A program made the position numbers and the translations under genes. Source: Amaranthus tricolor (lineage: Eukaryota > Streptophyta > Magnoliopsida > Caryophyllales > Amaranthaceae). From it: 64,000 nucleotides of DNA. Position 1 is the first letter of the stretch. Each line of letters begins with the position of its first letter. Positions 50,533-61,600 of the stretch are shown here, piece after piece. The notes beneath the pieces are model-generated. The model saw nothing but the letters and a program-made list of their open reading frames with translations, did not search any database and had not been told where the DNA came from. The DNA lies in assembly GCF_026212465.1 (NCBI RefSeq), contig NC_080058.1, positions 21,761,161-21,825,160 on the forward strand. The letters run 5' to 3'.

Positions 50533-51330
50533 ATGGATAAAGGAAAAAGACCTGCTGAAGGGGAAAGTAGTACCCTAGAAGAACCATGGAGAGCCTTAGT
50601 AAATGTACCAGTCTGGGCAGAGATAGAAACATTAAAAATTTGGGACAAGAAAGAATGAGAGAGTGAGCTAGATTATAAGCGCAGGATGGAGATGATCTAT
50701 AAAAAGTCTCAACAAGTTTATGAGGGAATAATAGCTGAGGAAATTGCTGAGTTGAATGAGAAAATTGCTCAATTGGAGCGAGAGTTTGATAGATGGGATA
50801 GAGGAATGGATGTTGTAGACAATGAGAGATGTAAGAATGCTGAGACTAGTGGGGAAAGGGCTGAGATTGTTGAGGAGGATGTTTCAGTGGTCGACCCTAA
50901 CTCAATTCTGCAGATAGATTTTGGTAAGGAGGATCCTGAGGAGGATCTAGGAGAAGATCCCGAAGAAGTCCCCGAAGAAGGTCTGGAGGAAAATACATGG
51001 GGAAATACGGAGGAGGAGGCTGAAGAGTTTTATGAGGATAGTGCAAAAGGGGGATATAATGCTGATATGGAGGTAGAAGCAGCTGATAGGGAAGATATTA
51101 TGAGCGAGAGTGATAGTGATATTACAATGTGGGAAGAAATATTACCCGAACCAGAAATTTTTGAGCTTTCAGATTCTGAGGAACAACTAGAAATGAGTGA
51201 CTCCCTACTCATAAAGACACCCACTGATTTTGATAGCACATCCAGTGACGACTCCGGGGATGCTGATTTTGACCCTGACTTATATGAGGAAGATCGGGAC
51301 CGTATGGATGCATCGCCTTTTACTATATGA
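50533..51330 (+). pseudogene. Extra acidic ORF upstream of gag (interrupted)
   Basis: A reading frame of about 266 codons lies between the PBS and gag. I place the start at the ATG at 50533 (MDKGKRPAEG); an in-frame TGA at 50656-50658 breaks it, and the frame continues through 50659-51330. The first part is moderately charged; residues about 50-95 form a heptad-like, probably coiled-coil stretch (EEIAELNEKIAQLEREF), and the rest is strongly acidic, rich in Glu/Asp/Ser (EEDPEEDLGEDPEEVPEEG-like runs), with no cysteine/histidine motif or membrane segment. It ends about 515 bp before gag. No domain recognised. Ogre/Tat gypsy elements carry an ORF1 before gag, but this element is a chromovirus, where an extra ORF here is not the usual layout. 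It could be a lineage-specific accessory protein or captured host sequence. Confidence 0.6.
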
Positions 51331-51845
51331 TCTTGCTTTTGATTGTAGTATTTATGCTTATGATTTTATATGACTATTTTCACGCTAATAATTATGTATG
51401 GATATTCTGTCGAGAAGTTTCTTCTGTTTTGTTTTGAAAATATGGTTACGAAGAACAGTGATTATTTGGGATTTTGTACCCAAGTATTTTGGAATTTAAT
51501 AATATGTTATGGCAGAGTATGCGGGTTGAATTATAATATCATCTTGATTTTTTGTTTCTTTATTTATAACCTTTTCTCATTAGTTGAATTTGTGAAGTTT
51601 GATATATCATGAATTTTGAAATGTTTTGAATATTGAGCATTAGTATAATTAATTAAAATAATTATTTTTATTTGGTGGAAGCTTAGGAGCTGATTAACAG
51701 GCCAAACTTTTTAATTCTACCAACTATTAGGATAGACTTCCTTATCTCTAAGAAGTTATATTGGCCTAAGTTTTGTTTAACCTCGATGATAGAAATAGAA
51801 TATTTATATATACCTTGTTTATTAAAATGTAGTATACCTTCCATC
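51331..51845 (+). other. Non-coding stretch between acidic ORF and gag
   Basis: About 515 bp, AT-rich, with stops in all forward frames at short intervals. No recognisable motif. It could be leader sequence for gag or hold a splice site; the sequence does not decide. Confidence 0.5.
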
Positions 51846-52988
51846 ATGCCTCCATTCTTGAGAAAGAACGGAAATAGAGGTGATTCTGACCGTGTACTTC
51901 GGAACCTAGTGAAAGCCCTAGTTGGTACAAGAAACCCCAGACAGAAATCCTTGGAAGAGAGGGCTTCATCGATTAGTAAGAGAATAGCCCAGAGTAAGCC
52001 CTTTACTTATGATGGGAAAGGACAACCTTCTGCGCTGGAAAACTAGCTTCGAGAGTTTGACAAACTCTTTAGTGTAGTTCGATGTCCCGCGGAATTTATG
52101 GTCGACCAGGCTGCATTGTATATGGTCGAAGATGATGACTACTGGTGGACACATAGTAAGGCGAGGCTGATAGAGGAGAATGATGGTGAATTAAGCTGGG
52201 AACGTTTTAAGGGAGCGTTAAGGGATCAATTCTACCCCCCCTCACGTGAGGACAGATAAGTCAAACGAGTTTTCTAGGTTTGAAATGGGGAATTTAACTG
52301 TGCATGCGTATTATCAAAAATTTACGGAATTTCTGAAGTTTTGCTTTGAGGACGTCCTGACTGAAACAAAGAAAATGCAACGCTTCGAATTGGGTTTATC
52401 GTACGAGATTCAAAAACACATTGAGATCGATAGGTACGATACTTCAGACCAGTTATATAAGAGGGTAGCCCAGATAGAAAATGTTATTAGGAAGGAGCAG
52501 GAGAAGTTGGCCCATAGTGGGAACAAAAGGAGGGAACCTATGTTCCAGAATGCAGAGAGCAGGAGTAATCATGCACAAAACCACTTTAAGAAACACAAAA
52601 CCTATGGGGTTATCAAGAAAAAGTGTACTAGCAAGGACAGTCAAGTAAAGGTGGGAGAGGTTCGATATCTGCGGCCAGGGTACAGAAACCACTTAATGAC
52701 CGCAATGGAAAGGAAAGAATTTATAACTGTAAGAGATGCCAGAAAAATCATCTAGGGAGAGATTGTCGGGGAGCATTAGTGGACTGTTCATACTGTGGTA
52801 AATCGTGTCATAGAATGTATGAGTGTTATGCTCGATTGGGACAACAAGAACCTCAAGGGGGGAATCACAGAGGTTTTCCACAACAACGCTTCGGTAATGG
52901 TCGGAGTGGCAATGACACGGGAAATGGAAATCAAAACGGTGTTTGTTTTGGTAGAAACCCTGGGGGTGTCTCAAACCTTAGGTTTTAA
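51846..52988 (+). pseudogene. gag: Gypsy gag (capsid/nucleocapsid), broken
   Basis: Gag forms the virus-like particle and binds element RNA. Start placed at the ATG at 51846 (MPPFLRKNGN), typical of Tekay gag. The retrotransposon-gag core follows: the DYWWTHSKARL region with paired tryptophans, then GNLTVHAYYQKFTEFLKF and KKMQRFELGLS. The C-terminal part encodes two zinc knuckles near 52730-52835, one C-X2-C-X3-H-X4-C and one C-X2-C-X4-H-X4-C (CSYCGKSCHRMYEC). Lesions: TAG at 52044-52046 where the family has Trp; a frame change at the seven-C run 52235-52241; another frame change between about 52640 and 52720 before the knuckles. No intact gag can be made. Confidence 0.85.
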
Positions 52989-53131
52989 CGAAATCATTTC
53001 GGAATTCAGCAACCTCAAGGGAATGCTAGGAATGAGAACCTTCCTGGACAAGAGGTAGTCAAAAAGGCGCTACTCCAGTCTTTCAAAATAATGGCAGACT
53101 ATCAGCAGTTAACGCTAGGGAAGCAGCACAA

Positions 53132-53523
53132 GTGTCCGATGAGGTCACAGGTACTTTTTGCATCAATTCAAAGTCTGTTAAAGTTCTTTTTGATTCTGGT
53201 GCATCGTACACGTTTATTTCTAAGTCTAGAATTAAAGACTTAGGATTGGAAAATCCCAAGAAAACATCTTTCTCAGTCGCTATCCCTTCCGGAGAAACCT
53301 TTCATTGTAGTATATTATTTCGTGGGGTGTCGTTCAATATAGGAAAGACAAAATTCTCGAGTGATTTGTTTCTTTGGAAATGGAAGGTCTAGATGTAATC
53401 CTTGGGATGGATTGGTTGGGTAGACATAAGGCAGTAATAGATTGTGAGGGGCAATCTGTAACACTAAGCGGACCCCGAGGAGAGAAAGTTAAATATAGAA
53501 AGCTTCCCAAGGACTCAAGGTAA
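53132..53523 (+). pseudogene. Gypsy aspartic protease, broken
   Basis: The retropepsin-type protease that cleaves the polyprotein. The active-site motif DSGA (within VLFDSGASYTFIS) is at 53192-53203; the second conserved block ILGMDWLGRHKAVIDC follows in a different frame from about 53380, so a frameshift separates the two halves. A TAA at 53521-53523 ends the second frame, and the linker to RT (KVRKLIKQGQPWFLCS) continues in yet another frame from about 53524. Catalytic residues appear conserved but the gene is broken. Confidence 0.83.
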
Positions 53524-53537
53524 AAATCGTATCATCA

Positions 53538-54605
53538 TTGAAGGTCAGGAAGTTAATCAAGCAAGGGCAACCGTGGTTTCTGTGTAGTATAAGTAAGGTG
53601 AAGGAGCGGGAGGTGCGACTTGAGAACATTTCGGTGGTCTGTGATTTTAAGGATGTTTTTCCAGAAGAACTTCCTGGTATGCCGCCAAGAAGGGACGTGG
53701 ACTTTTCGATTGACTTAATCCCTAGGACAGGGCCAATTTCAAAAGCTCCTTACCGAATGGCCTAAAGGGAGATGGAAGAATTGAAAGTCCAATTGGAGAA
53801 GTTGTTGGAGAAGGGTTATATAAGACCCAGTGTGTTGCCTTAGGGAGCCCCGGTGTTGTTTGTAAGGAAAAAGGACGGAGCGATGCGTCTCTGCATTGAT
53901 TACAGAGAACTTAATAAGGTCACTGTTAAGAATAAGTACCCATTACCACGGATCGATGATCTTTTTGATCAGTTACAAGGGGCAGGAGTCTTTTCCAAGA
54001 TTGATCTGCGGTCAGGGTATCATCAGTTACGTATTAAGGAGGAGGATATTAGTAAATCAGCTTTTAGAATCAGATATGGACACTTCGAATTCACCGTGAT
54101 GCCTTTTGGGTTGACCAACGCACCGACGGCGCTTATGGGATTGATGAATCGGGTTTTCAATACGTATCTCGATAAATGTGTGGTGGTGTTCATTGATGAT
54201 ATCTTGGTGTATTCTAAGAGCCCAGAAGAACATCGAGAACATTTAAGGATAGTCTTGCAGATTCTGCGATAGAATCAGTTGTATGCTAAGTTTTCAAAGT
54301 GTGCATTTTGGTTAGAGCAAGTGGCTTTTCTAGGTCACATTGTTTCTAAGGAAGGAATTTCCGTTGATCCAGCAAAAGTAGTAGCTGTTTGGGACTGGTC
54401 TACACCCCGAAATGTTACGGATATTCGAAGTTTCTTAGGTCTGGTAGGGTATTATCGTCGTTTTGTGAAGGATTTTTTTCATGTCGGTCGTCCGCTAACA
54501 TCCTTGATGAAGAAGGAGAAGAAGTTCGAATGGATCGAGGAGTGTGAGAAGGCATGTCAGTTGTTGAAAGAAATTAACTACAGCTCTAGTGTTGACCTTA
54601 CCTGA
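53538..54605 (+). pseudogene. Gypsy reverse transcriptase, broken
   Basis: RNA-dependent DNA polymerase domain. It opens with the conserved VVCDFKDVFPEELPGMPPRR entry and has the palm motifs [20 protein letters not shown] (first catalytic Asp), [10 protein letters not shown] and [10 protein letters not shown] (54189-54200 encode FIDD, catalytic Asp pair), then the thumb/connection [18 protein letters not shown] and [11 protein letters not shown]. All three catalytic aspartates are present. In-frame stops: TAA 53763-53765, TAG 53841-53843 (Trp position in the family), TAG 54270-54272. A frameshift near 54580 separates it from RNase H. Confidence 0.9.
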
Positions 54606-55025
54606 TCCATCTTTGGAATATTTCGTCTACAGTGATGTTTCCAAACATGGATTAGGTTGTGCTTTAATGCAAGATAGGAAAGTAGTGGCATATGCTTCGC
54701 ATCAGTTGAAGACTCATGAGGTGAATTATCTAACACATGACTTGGAATTAACGGCTGTGGTTTTTGCATTAAAAATCTAGCGTTATTATCTCTATGGTGT
54801 CAAATGCAAGATCTTCACGGACCATAAAAGTTTGTGATTTTTGTTCACTTAATCCGAGTTGAATTTGCGCCTACGACGTTGGTTAGAACTTATCAGTGAT
54901 TATGACTTGGAGATTGCTTATCATGAAGGCCGTGCGAATGTGGTCGCTGATGCTTTGAGCAGAAAATCGAGGCACTCAGTCTCAGCATTAATAACCTCTG
55001 AGGAACTGGTAAGGAGTTTGAGAGA
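54589..55025 (+). pseudogene. Gypsy RNase H, broken
   Basis: RNase H domain that degrades the RNA strand of the hybrid. Visible motifs: [15 protein letters not shown] (first catalytic Asp, 54634-54636), [14 protein letters not shown] (catalytic Glu), FTDHKS (Asp at about 54820) and the terminal ADALSR. In-frame stops: TAG 54778-54780 (Trp in the family), TGA 54835-54837, TAA 54850-54852. A frame change around 55000-55026 leads into integrase. Confidence 0.88.
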
Positions 55026-55985
55026 ATGAGCTTAGAGATAATCCAAGAAGGGGGGTTGGAAGCCAAGTTGAGTGCATTGTCCATTCAACCTACATTTTTC
55101 GAAGAGATTATGGCTAAGCAACTGGAAGACCCCAAGTTCATTAAACTTCGGGAGCAGATCAGTGAAGGGAGAGCTGATAGTTTTACAATTCATGAGGATG
55201 GTAGTCTTCGTTTTAAAGGATGGTGGTGTGTACCGGATGGGTGTGACTCTTTGATGGAAAAATTATTGAATGAAGCTCATAATTCTAGATACTCAGTTCA
55301 TCTTGGTGGAGACAAGATGTATCAAGATTTAAAATGCATGTTTTGGTGGTCGGGTATGAAAAAGAATATTGCAGAATTTGTTGCTAAGTGCTTAACGTGT
55401 CAAAAGGTCAAGAGTGAGCATAAGAGACCTGCCGGATTATTACAACCTCTAGAAATTCCGATATGGAAGTGGGACGACATTTCCATGGGCTTTGTGTTGG
55501 GTTTGCCTCGAACAAGAGCCGGTAATGATACTCTTTGGGTTATCATGGACAGACTTACTAAGTCGGCAAGGTTTATTCCAATGAATTGTAAGTGGGATAT
55601 GGAACAACTTGCTTGTGCTTATATTAAGTACGTGATTCGCTATCATGGAATACCTCGTACTATTATTTCTGATCGGGATACTCAATATTTGTCACAATTC
55701 TGGAAATCATTACAACAAGCGTTGGGGACCACCCTTCTTCATAGTACGTCCTTCCACCCAATGACCGATGGTCAGACGGAACGCGTCAATCAAATACTGG
55801 AGGAAATGTTGAGAGCAATAGCCATGGAATGGCAAGGTTCATGGGATGAACATTTGGATCTGGTAGAGTTCTCTTATAATAACAGTCACCAACCTACGAT
55901 TCAAATGGCTCCGTTTGAAGCACTTTATGGTCGTAAGTGCCGTAGTCCTGTATGCTGGGAAGATTTACTGAATCTGTCACCTTAG
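55026..55985 (+). pseudogene. Gypsy integrase core, active site mutated
   Basis: Longest open frame of the element, 319 codons. The N-terminal zinc-binding HHCC module is present: His85, His92, Cys122 and Cys125. The catalytic core follows: the family motif with the first catalytic Asp (MDF) reads Met-Gly-Phe here (Gly155, codon GGC at 55488-55490); the second Asp216 (ISDRD) and Glu252 (TERVNQ) are intact, separated by 35 residues as expected for D-X35-E. The loss of the first Asp should abolish strand transfer. The frame ends in a TAG at 55983-55985 and coding continues in the frame that opens at about 55952, so a one-base change lies near 55950-55985. Confidence 0.9.
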
Positions 55986-56575
55986 GACCTGAAATGCTTG
56001 TTCAGATGACTGAACAAGTAAAGTTAATTCGCGAGAAAATGAAAGCAGCCCAAGATAGACAAAAGTCGTACGCCGATCTCCGACGTCGGCCTGATGAATT
56101 TGAAGTGGGTGACAAGTATCTACTTCGTGTGTCTCCTTTGAAAGGAGTAGTTCGTTTTGGTGCTCGTGGAATGTTAAGCCCACGTTTCATAGGTCCTTAT
56201 GACATTGTGGAGAAAGTAGGGAAGTTAGCCTATCGGTTAGCATTGCCTAATGCTCTGGGTAAGGTGTACGACGTTTTTCACATTTCTCAGTTGAAGCGTT
56301 ACGTCGCAGCCTCTTCTCATGTATTAGATCCAGAGCCGTTAGAACTTGATGAGAGCCTAACCTATGAGGAACAGCCTGTCCGGATATTGGATAAGAAGGT
56401 CCGTAGTACTCGTCGGAGGGATATCACCATGGTTAAAGTATTATGGTGCAATCACCGCTCACAAGAGGCAACCTGGGAGACGGAAGACTCCATGCGAGAG
56501 CAGTATCCTCACCTTTTCTCTCGGGTTAGTAAGTTACGGGGACGTAACTTCATTAAGGGGGGTAGAAGGCGATAG
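55952..56575 (+). pseudogene. Integrase C-terminus: GPY/F module and chromodomain
   Basis: About 207 codons continuing integrase in a shifted frame. Residues about 20-60 carry QVKLIREKMKAAQDRQKSYA, residues 78-99 the GPY/F module (RFIGPYDIVEKVG) and DVFHISQLKRY. Residues 141-189 (56372-56518) form a chromodomain of plant chromovirus type (PVRILDKKVRS, then VKVLWCNH and EATWETE), followed by a basic tail. In this family the chromodomain directs integration to heterochromatin by binding histone marks; insertion in satellite DNA agrees with that. This segment has no internal stop, but it is separated from the integrase core by the frameshift. Confidence 0.9.
56553..56562 (+). other. Second PPT-like purine tract
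   Basis: TTAAGGGGGGTAG repeats the true PPT context about 142 bp upstream of it, overlapping the end of the chromodomain frame. It may be a decoy or old duplication. Confidence 0.4.
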
Positions 56576-56709
56576 GATTTTCGCGCGATTTATGTTTTGG
56601 GTTGATTTGTGTATGTGTGTATAGTGATTAAGTTCGTTTTACTTGTTTTGTGGTTATGTGTTATGATAAGTGTGGTTTTGGGGTCAAAACCTTTTTAAGG
56701 GGGGTAGTC
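56576..56709 (+). other. Gypsy 3' untranslated region
   Basis: 134 bp between the end of the chromodomain frame and the 3' LTR. It holds the polypurine tract and nothing else recognised. Confidence 0.7.
56697..56704 (+). other. Gypsy polypurine tract
   Basis: AAGGGGGG five bases before the 3' LTR; primes plus-strand synthesis in LTR retroelements and fixes the element on the + strand. Confidence 0.85.
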
Positions 56710-58641
56710 TGTAACACCTCGATATTTTCTTCCCGATATATTTAATAATCACTAGTAATATTATTTCTATATATATATATTTTATTTATTATTGGGCTTG
56801 GTCATGAGATTTGCAATCCTTTTTGGCATTTAGAATTATTTGGGCCAAAACTTTTCCTTAACCCATCTTTTATTTTCAAAAAAAAAAGAAAATAGGAGGG
56901 ACTCTTGGTGGAGCTTGTAACTCCCTTAGGGTAATGAAGGATCAAGGCATTAATCCCATATAATTAACCCTTCTTAATTCCTTAATCATTTTCATATTGA
57001 CATCCTTTCATTTCTAAAGTTTCCAAGGACAAAAAAAACATATCCTTTCAAAATTCCTCCTAATCCACATTCCTAACTCCATTACATTTGATCATTAGGT
57101 GTTTTCCTTTACAATTGTAAGTGTAATTTTTAATCTATGTTGATTCTTAAGTTTTAATTTAAAATTCTATGATTATTATATGTTTTATCTTATAATTCAT
57201 GTTTAATTTAAGAATTTAAAATTTCATGTATGATTTTGGGATGTGTTTTTCTATCTAAATTGATGAAGAATGTTTCTTTTTAGAGTTTTTAGATATGCAT
57301 ATATGTGAAGAATAGGATTGGTTTGTGTGATGGAAGATTTTGAAATTTATATATAAAAATGAATGTTCATGTAAAAAAAATGTGTGTGGTTAAAGAAATT
57401 ATTGTTGAACAAAGAATTTAATCTCAAAGATAGTTCATAAGAATTAATTAAATTTGGTCATTGATATTTAATAGGCAATGTACCATTTGGAATTTATTTG
57501 TTGATGAAATTTTGGTGAATCCCGTAGGGTTAAAAAAATGTAAAAAAAATCTGTTTTTAGGACACTTTTTTGCTTTGAAATTAGGTTAAAAATACTTATA
57601 CTATGTTATAAATTAGGGAAATTGGTACCCGGGGGTTTTGACGCCTTCCGGACGCAACGGTGAATTTGGATTTTCAGTTTGACAGTTTTAAGTTGTGTTT
57701 CTGGACAGATTATGTATGCTGTCCTGTTTTGTGTGTTTACCATGTTACAGTATGTGATGGATGTTCATGATGTGTGCGGTATTCTAGGTGTGGGTTTAAT
57801 TGTATATGTGTGTTATGGATGATTTGAGGAAAATGTGTATGTGTGCTTATTTCCCGAATACGATTGAACCTTGTAGGAAGTCGATTCGTGACCGGGAATT
57901 GATTAAGGCGCTTGAGAGTTGGTTATCTTGCTTAAGGTATGTACACGCAGCGAAGTTCGCATTTAGACCGATGTATCATATAATAATGGTATACAAAAGT
58001 AAAGTAGGGCTCTAACCCCCTAATGTAATGTCTCACCTATGGAGATTGGAGTTGTACCGGCAGTATGGCTGGATAGTACAGCAGTATGGCTGACTAACCT
58101 TTATATGAAAATAATTATTCTTTATTAGCATGATCGAAGCGTACTTTTCTGCGAATTGACAGCTATTGAATTAAGTCTTTCTGTTGTTGTAATTAATTAT
58201 TTGTTATGCGACGTTAGCTGACGTGTACTTTTGGCCTTAACGACCCTGCGATGATGTTGTTTCCTTTCTGGGTAATGACTAGCAGTAAGTTAAGTTGCAG
58301 GTCTGGGGAGTGAGGATTGTCCCTTGGAGAGATAAATCGTTAAGAATACAGAAGTCTTGATAAGAACTTCTAATAAAAAAATATTTGGTTTTATGAAGCG
58401 ATTTCGTTCTCAAGTTTTAATAAGTAGATTTAATTTTTTCGTTCTTGTCCGCTGCTAAAAATTTCTTATATCTAGTAGTTTATAATAACACTAATAGAAC
58501 TCGATCCGCAAGCTTTCCTTGATTTCAAATCCGTTTTATAACTGCCTTCTAACATCCTGGTTTGACTCTGACTATATTTACCTTTCTTTAAAAAGGTCGT
58601 CTTCTCTTTTCAAACGATCCGAGTTATTCCAAGATGTTACA
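56710..58641 (+). repeat. Gypsy 3' LTR
   Basis: 1932 bp, starting TGTAACACCTCG and ending GATGTTACA. It lacks the stretch found at about 49391-49625 of the 5' LTR: AGTAGGG is followed directly by CTCTAACCCCCTAATG. It also lacks the 11 bp duplication near the LTR start. Confidence 0.95.
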
Positions 58642-58646
58642 TGACT
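58642..58646 (+). other. Target site duplication, right copy
   Basis: TGACT directly after the 3' LTR; satellite continues as ATTGTTTTTGATTC. Confidence 0.93.
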
Positions 58647-61600
58647 ATTGTTTTTGATTCAAACCATTTCAACACAATACAATATAGCAAATAGTGTACT
58701 GTGCCAAGTTTCGTTGCTAACAAACCAAGTTTCAACTACTTTTTGCAAGAATGTGCCGAAAACGCTTTTAAAAACCTCAAAAACGCAACTTAGCACGTAA
58801 TTTTAAGCATTTGACTGTTTATTACGATTCTAACGATTTCAACATACATATACCAATTAGTATTGTGTGCCATGTTTCGTTGCAAATAAAGAAAGTTTCA
58901 ACCACTTTTGTCGAGAAAGTGCCCAAAACGCTTAGAAAAACCTAAAAAACGCAACTTAGCACGTGATTTCAAGCATATGACTATTGTTTACAATTCTAAC
59001 CATTTCAACACAATCACATATACCAAATAGTGTTGTGTTCCACGTTTCCTGGCAAACAAACCAAGTTTCAACCAATTTTTGCGAGAAAGTGGCCAAAACG
59101 CAGAAAAAAAATCTATAAAACGCAACTTAGCATCTAATTTCAAGTCTATGACTATTGTTTTTAATTCTAACTATTTCAAAAAAATAATTTATACCAAATA
59201 GTGTTGTGTGCCAAGGTTCGTGGCAAACAAATCATGTTTGAACCACTTTATGCTAGAAAGTGCCAAAAACATTTTAAAAAAATTTCAAAAACACAACTTA
59301 GCACGTAACTTCAAGCATCCGACTATTGTTTTTTATTCTAACCATTTAAACCCAATACAATATAGCAAATAGTGTAGTGTGCCGAGTTTCGTTGCAAACA
59401 AACCAAGTTTCAACTACTTTTTGCAAGAATGTGTCGAAAACGCTTTAAAAAACGTAAAAAACGCAATTTAGCACGTAATTTCAAGCATTTGACAGTTTAT
59501 TTCGATTCTAAAGATTTCAACACAATAACATATACCAATTAGTAATGTGTGCCAAATTTCGTTGCAAACAAAGAAAGTTTCAACCACTTTTGTCGAGCAA
59601 GTGCCCAAAATGCTTAGAAAAACCTAAAAAACACAACTTATCACGTAATTTCAAGCATATGACTATTGCTTACAATTCTAACCATTTAAACACAACAACA
59701 TATACCAAATAGTGTCCACGTTTCCTAGTAAACAAACCAAGTTTCAACCACTTTTTGGGGGAAAGTTCCTAAAACACAGAAAAAAAAAAATCTAAAAAAC
59801 GCAACTTAGCACCTAATTTATAGCTTATGACTATTGTTTTTAATTCTAACTATTTTAAAACAATAATTTATACCAAATAGTGTTCTGTGTCAAGTTTCGT
59901 GCAAATAAACAAAGTTTCAACCACTTTTTGCGAGAAAGTACGTTAACATTGAAAAAAAACGCTTACATAAACCTCAAAAACACAACTTAGCACGTAATTT
60001 CAAGCATATCACTATTGTTTACAATTCTAACCATTTCAACAAAATCACATAAACCAAAAAGTGTTGTGTTCCACGTTTCCTGGCAAACAAACCAAGTTTC
60101 AAACAATTTTTGCGAGAAGGTGTCCAAATCACAGAAAAAAATCTAAAAAACGCAACTTAGCATCTAATTTTAAGCGTATGACTATTGATTTTAATTCTAA
60201 CTATTTCAAAAAATTAATTTATAAAAAATAGTGTTGTGTACCAACTTTTGTGGCAAACAAACCATGTTTGAACCACTTTATGCTAGAAAGTGCCAAAAAC
60301 GTTTTAATAAAATTTCAAAAACACAACTTAGCACGTAATTTCAAGCATATGACTATTGTTTTTGATTCTAACCATTTCAACACAATAAAATATAGCAAAT
60401 AGTGCAGTGTGCAAAGTTTCGTTGCAAACAAACCAAATTTCAACTTCTTTTTGCACGAATGTGCCGAAAACGCTTTTAAAAACCTCACAAACGCAACTTA
60501 GCACGTAATTTCAAGCATTTGACTATTGATTATGATTCTAAAAATTTCAACACAATAACATATACCAATTAGTATTGTGTGCAATGTTTCGTTTCAAATA
60601 AAGAAAGTTTCAACCGGTTTTGTCGAGAAAGTGCCCAAAACGCTTAGAAAAACCTAAAAAACGCAACTTAGCACGTAATTTCAAGCATATGAAAATTTTT
60701 CACAATTCTAACCATTGCAACACAATAACATATACCAAATAGTGTTGCGTTCCAAGTTTCCTGGCAAACAAACCAAGTTTCAACCAATTTTTGCGAGAAA
60801 GTGCCCAAAATGCAGAAAAAAATCTAAAAAACGCAACTTAGCATCTAATTTCAAGTCTATGGCTATTGTTTTTAATTCTAAGTATTTCAAAACAATAATT
60901 TATACCAAATAGTGTTGTGTGCCAAGGTTCGTGGCAAACAAACCATTTTTCACCCACTTTCAGCTAGGAAGTGCCAAAAACATTTTAAAAAAATTTTAAA
61001 AACACAACTTAGCACGTAATTTCAAGCATATGACTATTAATTACGATTCTAACTATTTCAACACAATATAATATTGAAAATAGTGTAGTGTGCCAAGTTT
61101 CGTTCCAAAGAAACCAAGTTTCAACTACTTTTTGCAAGAATGTGCTGAAAACGCTTTTAAAACCTCAAAAACACAACTTAGCACGTGATTTCAAGCATTT
61201 GACTGTTAATTACGATTCTAACGATTTCAACACAATAACATATACCTATTAGTATTGTGTACAATGTTTCGTTGCAAATAAAGAAAGTTTCAACCGCTTT
61301 TGTCGAGAAAGTGCCCAAAACGCTTAGAAAAACCTAAAAAATGCAACTTAGCACGTAATTTCAAGCATATGACTATGGTTTACAATTCTAACCATTTCAA
61401 CTCAATAACATACACCAAATAACGTTGTGTTCAACGTTTCCTGGCAAACAAACCATGTTTCAACCAATTTTAGCGAGAAAGTGCCCAAAACGCAGAAAAA
61501 AAATCTAAAAATGCAACTTAGCATCAAATTTCAAGCCTATGACTATTGTTTTTAATTCTAACTACTTCAAAACAAAAATTTATACCAAATAGTGTTGTGT

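Larger units (their letters stand above)
48076..58641 (+). mobile_element. Tekay-type Ty3/gypsy chromovirus, full-length but defective
   Basis: A 10.57 kb element with two LTRs, PBS, PPT and a 5 bp target duplication. Domain order is extra acidic ORF - gag - protease - RT - RNase H - integrase - GPY - chromodomain; integrase after RNase H and the C-terminal chromodomain define a Ty3/gypsy chromovirus, and the TGTAACACC LTR start with long LTRs fits the Tekay/Del lineage. At least eight in-frame stops and about six frameshifts interrupt the polyprotein. LTRs differ by about 2-3 percent where I compared the first kilobase by eye, plus indels, so the insertion is not recent. It sits in a D-type satellite monomer. 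Confidence 0.95.
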
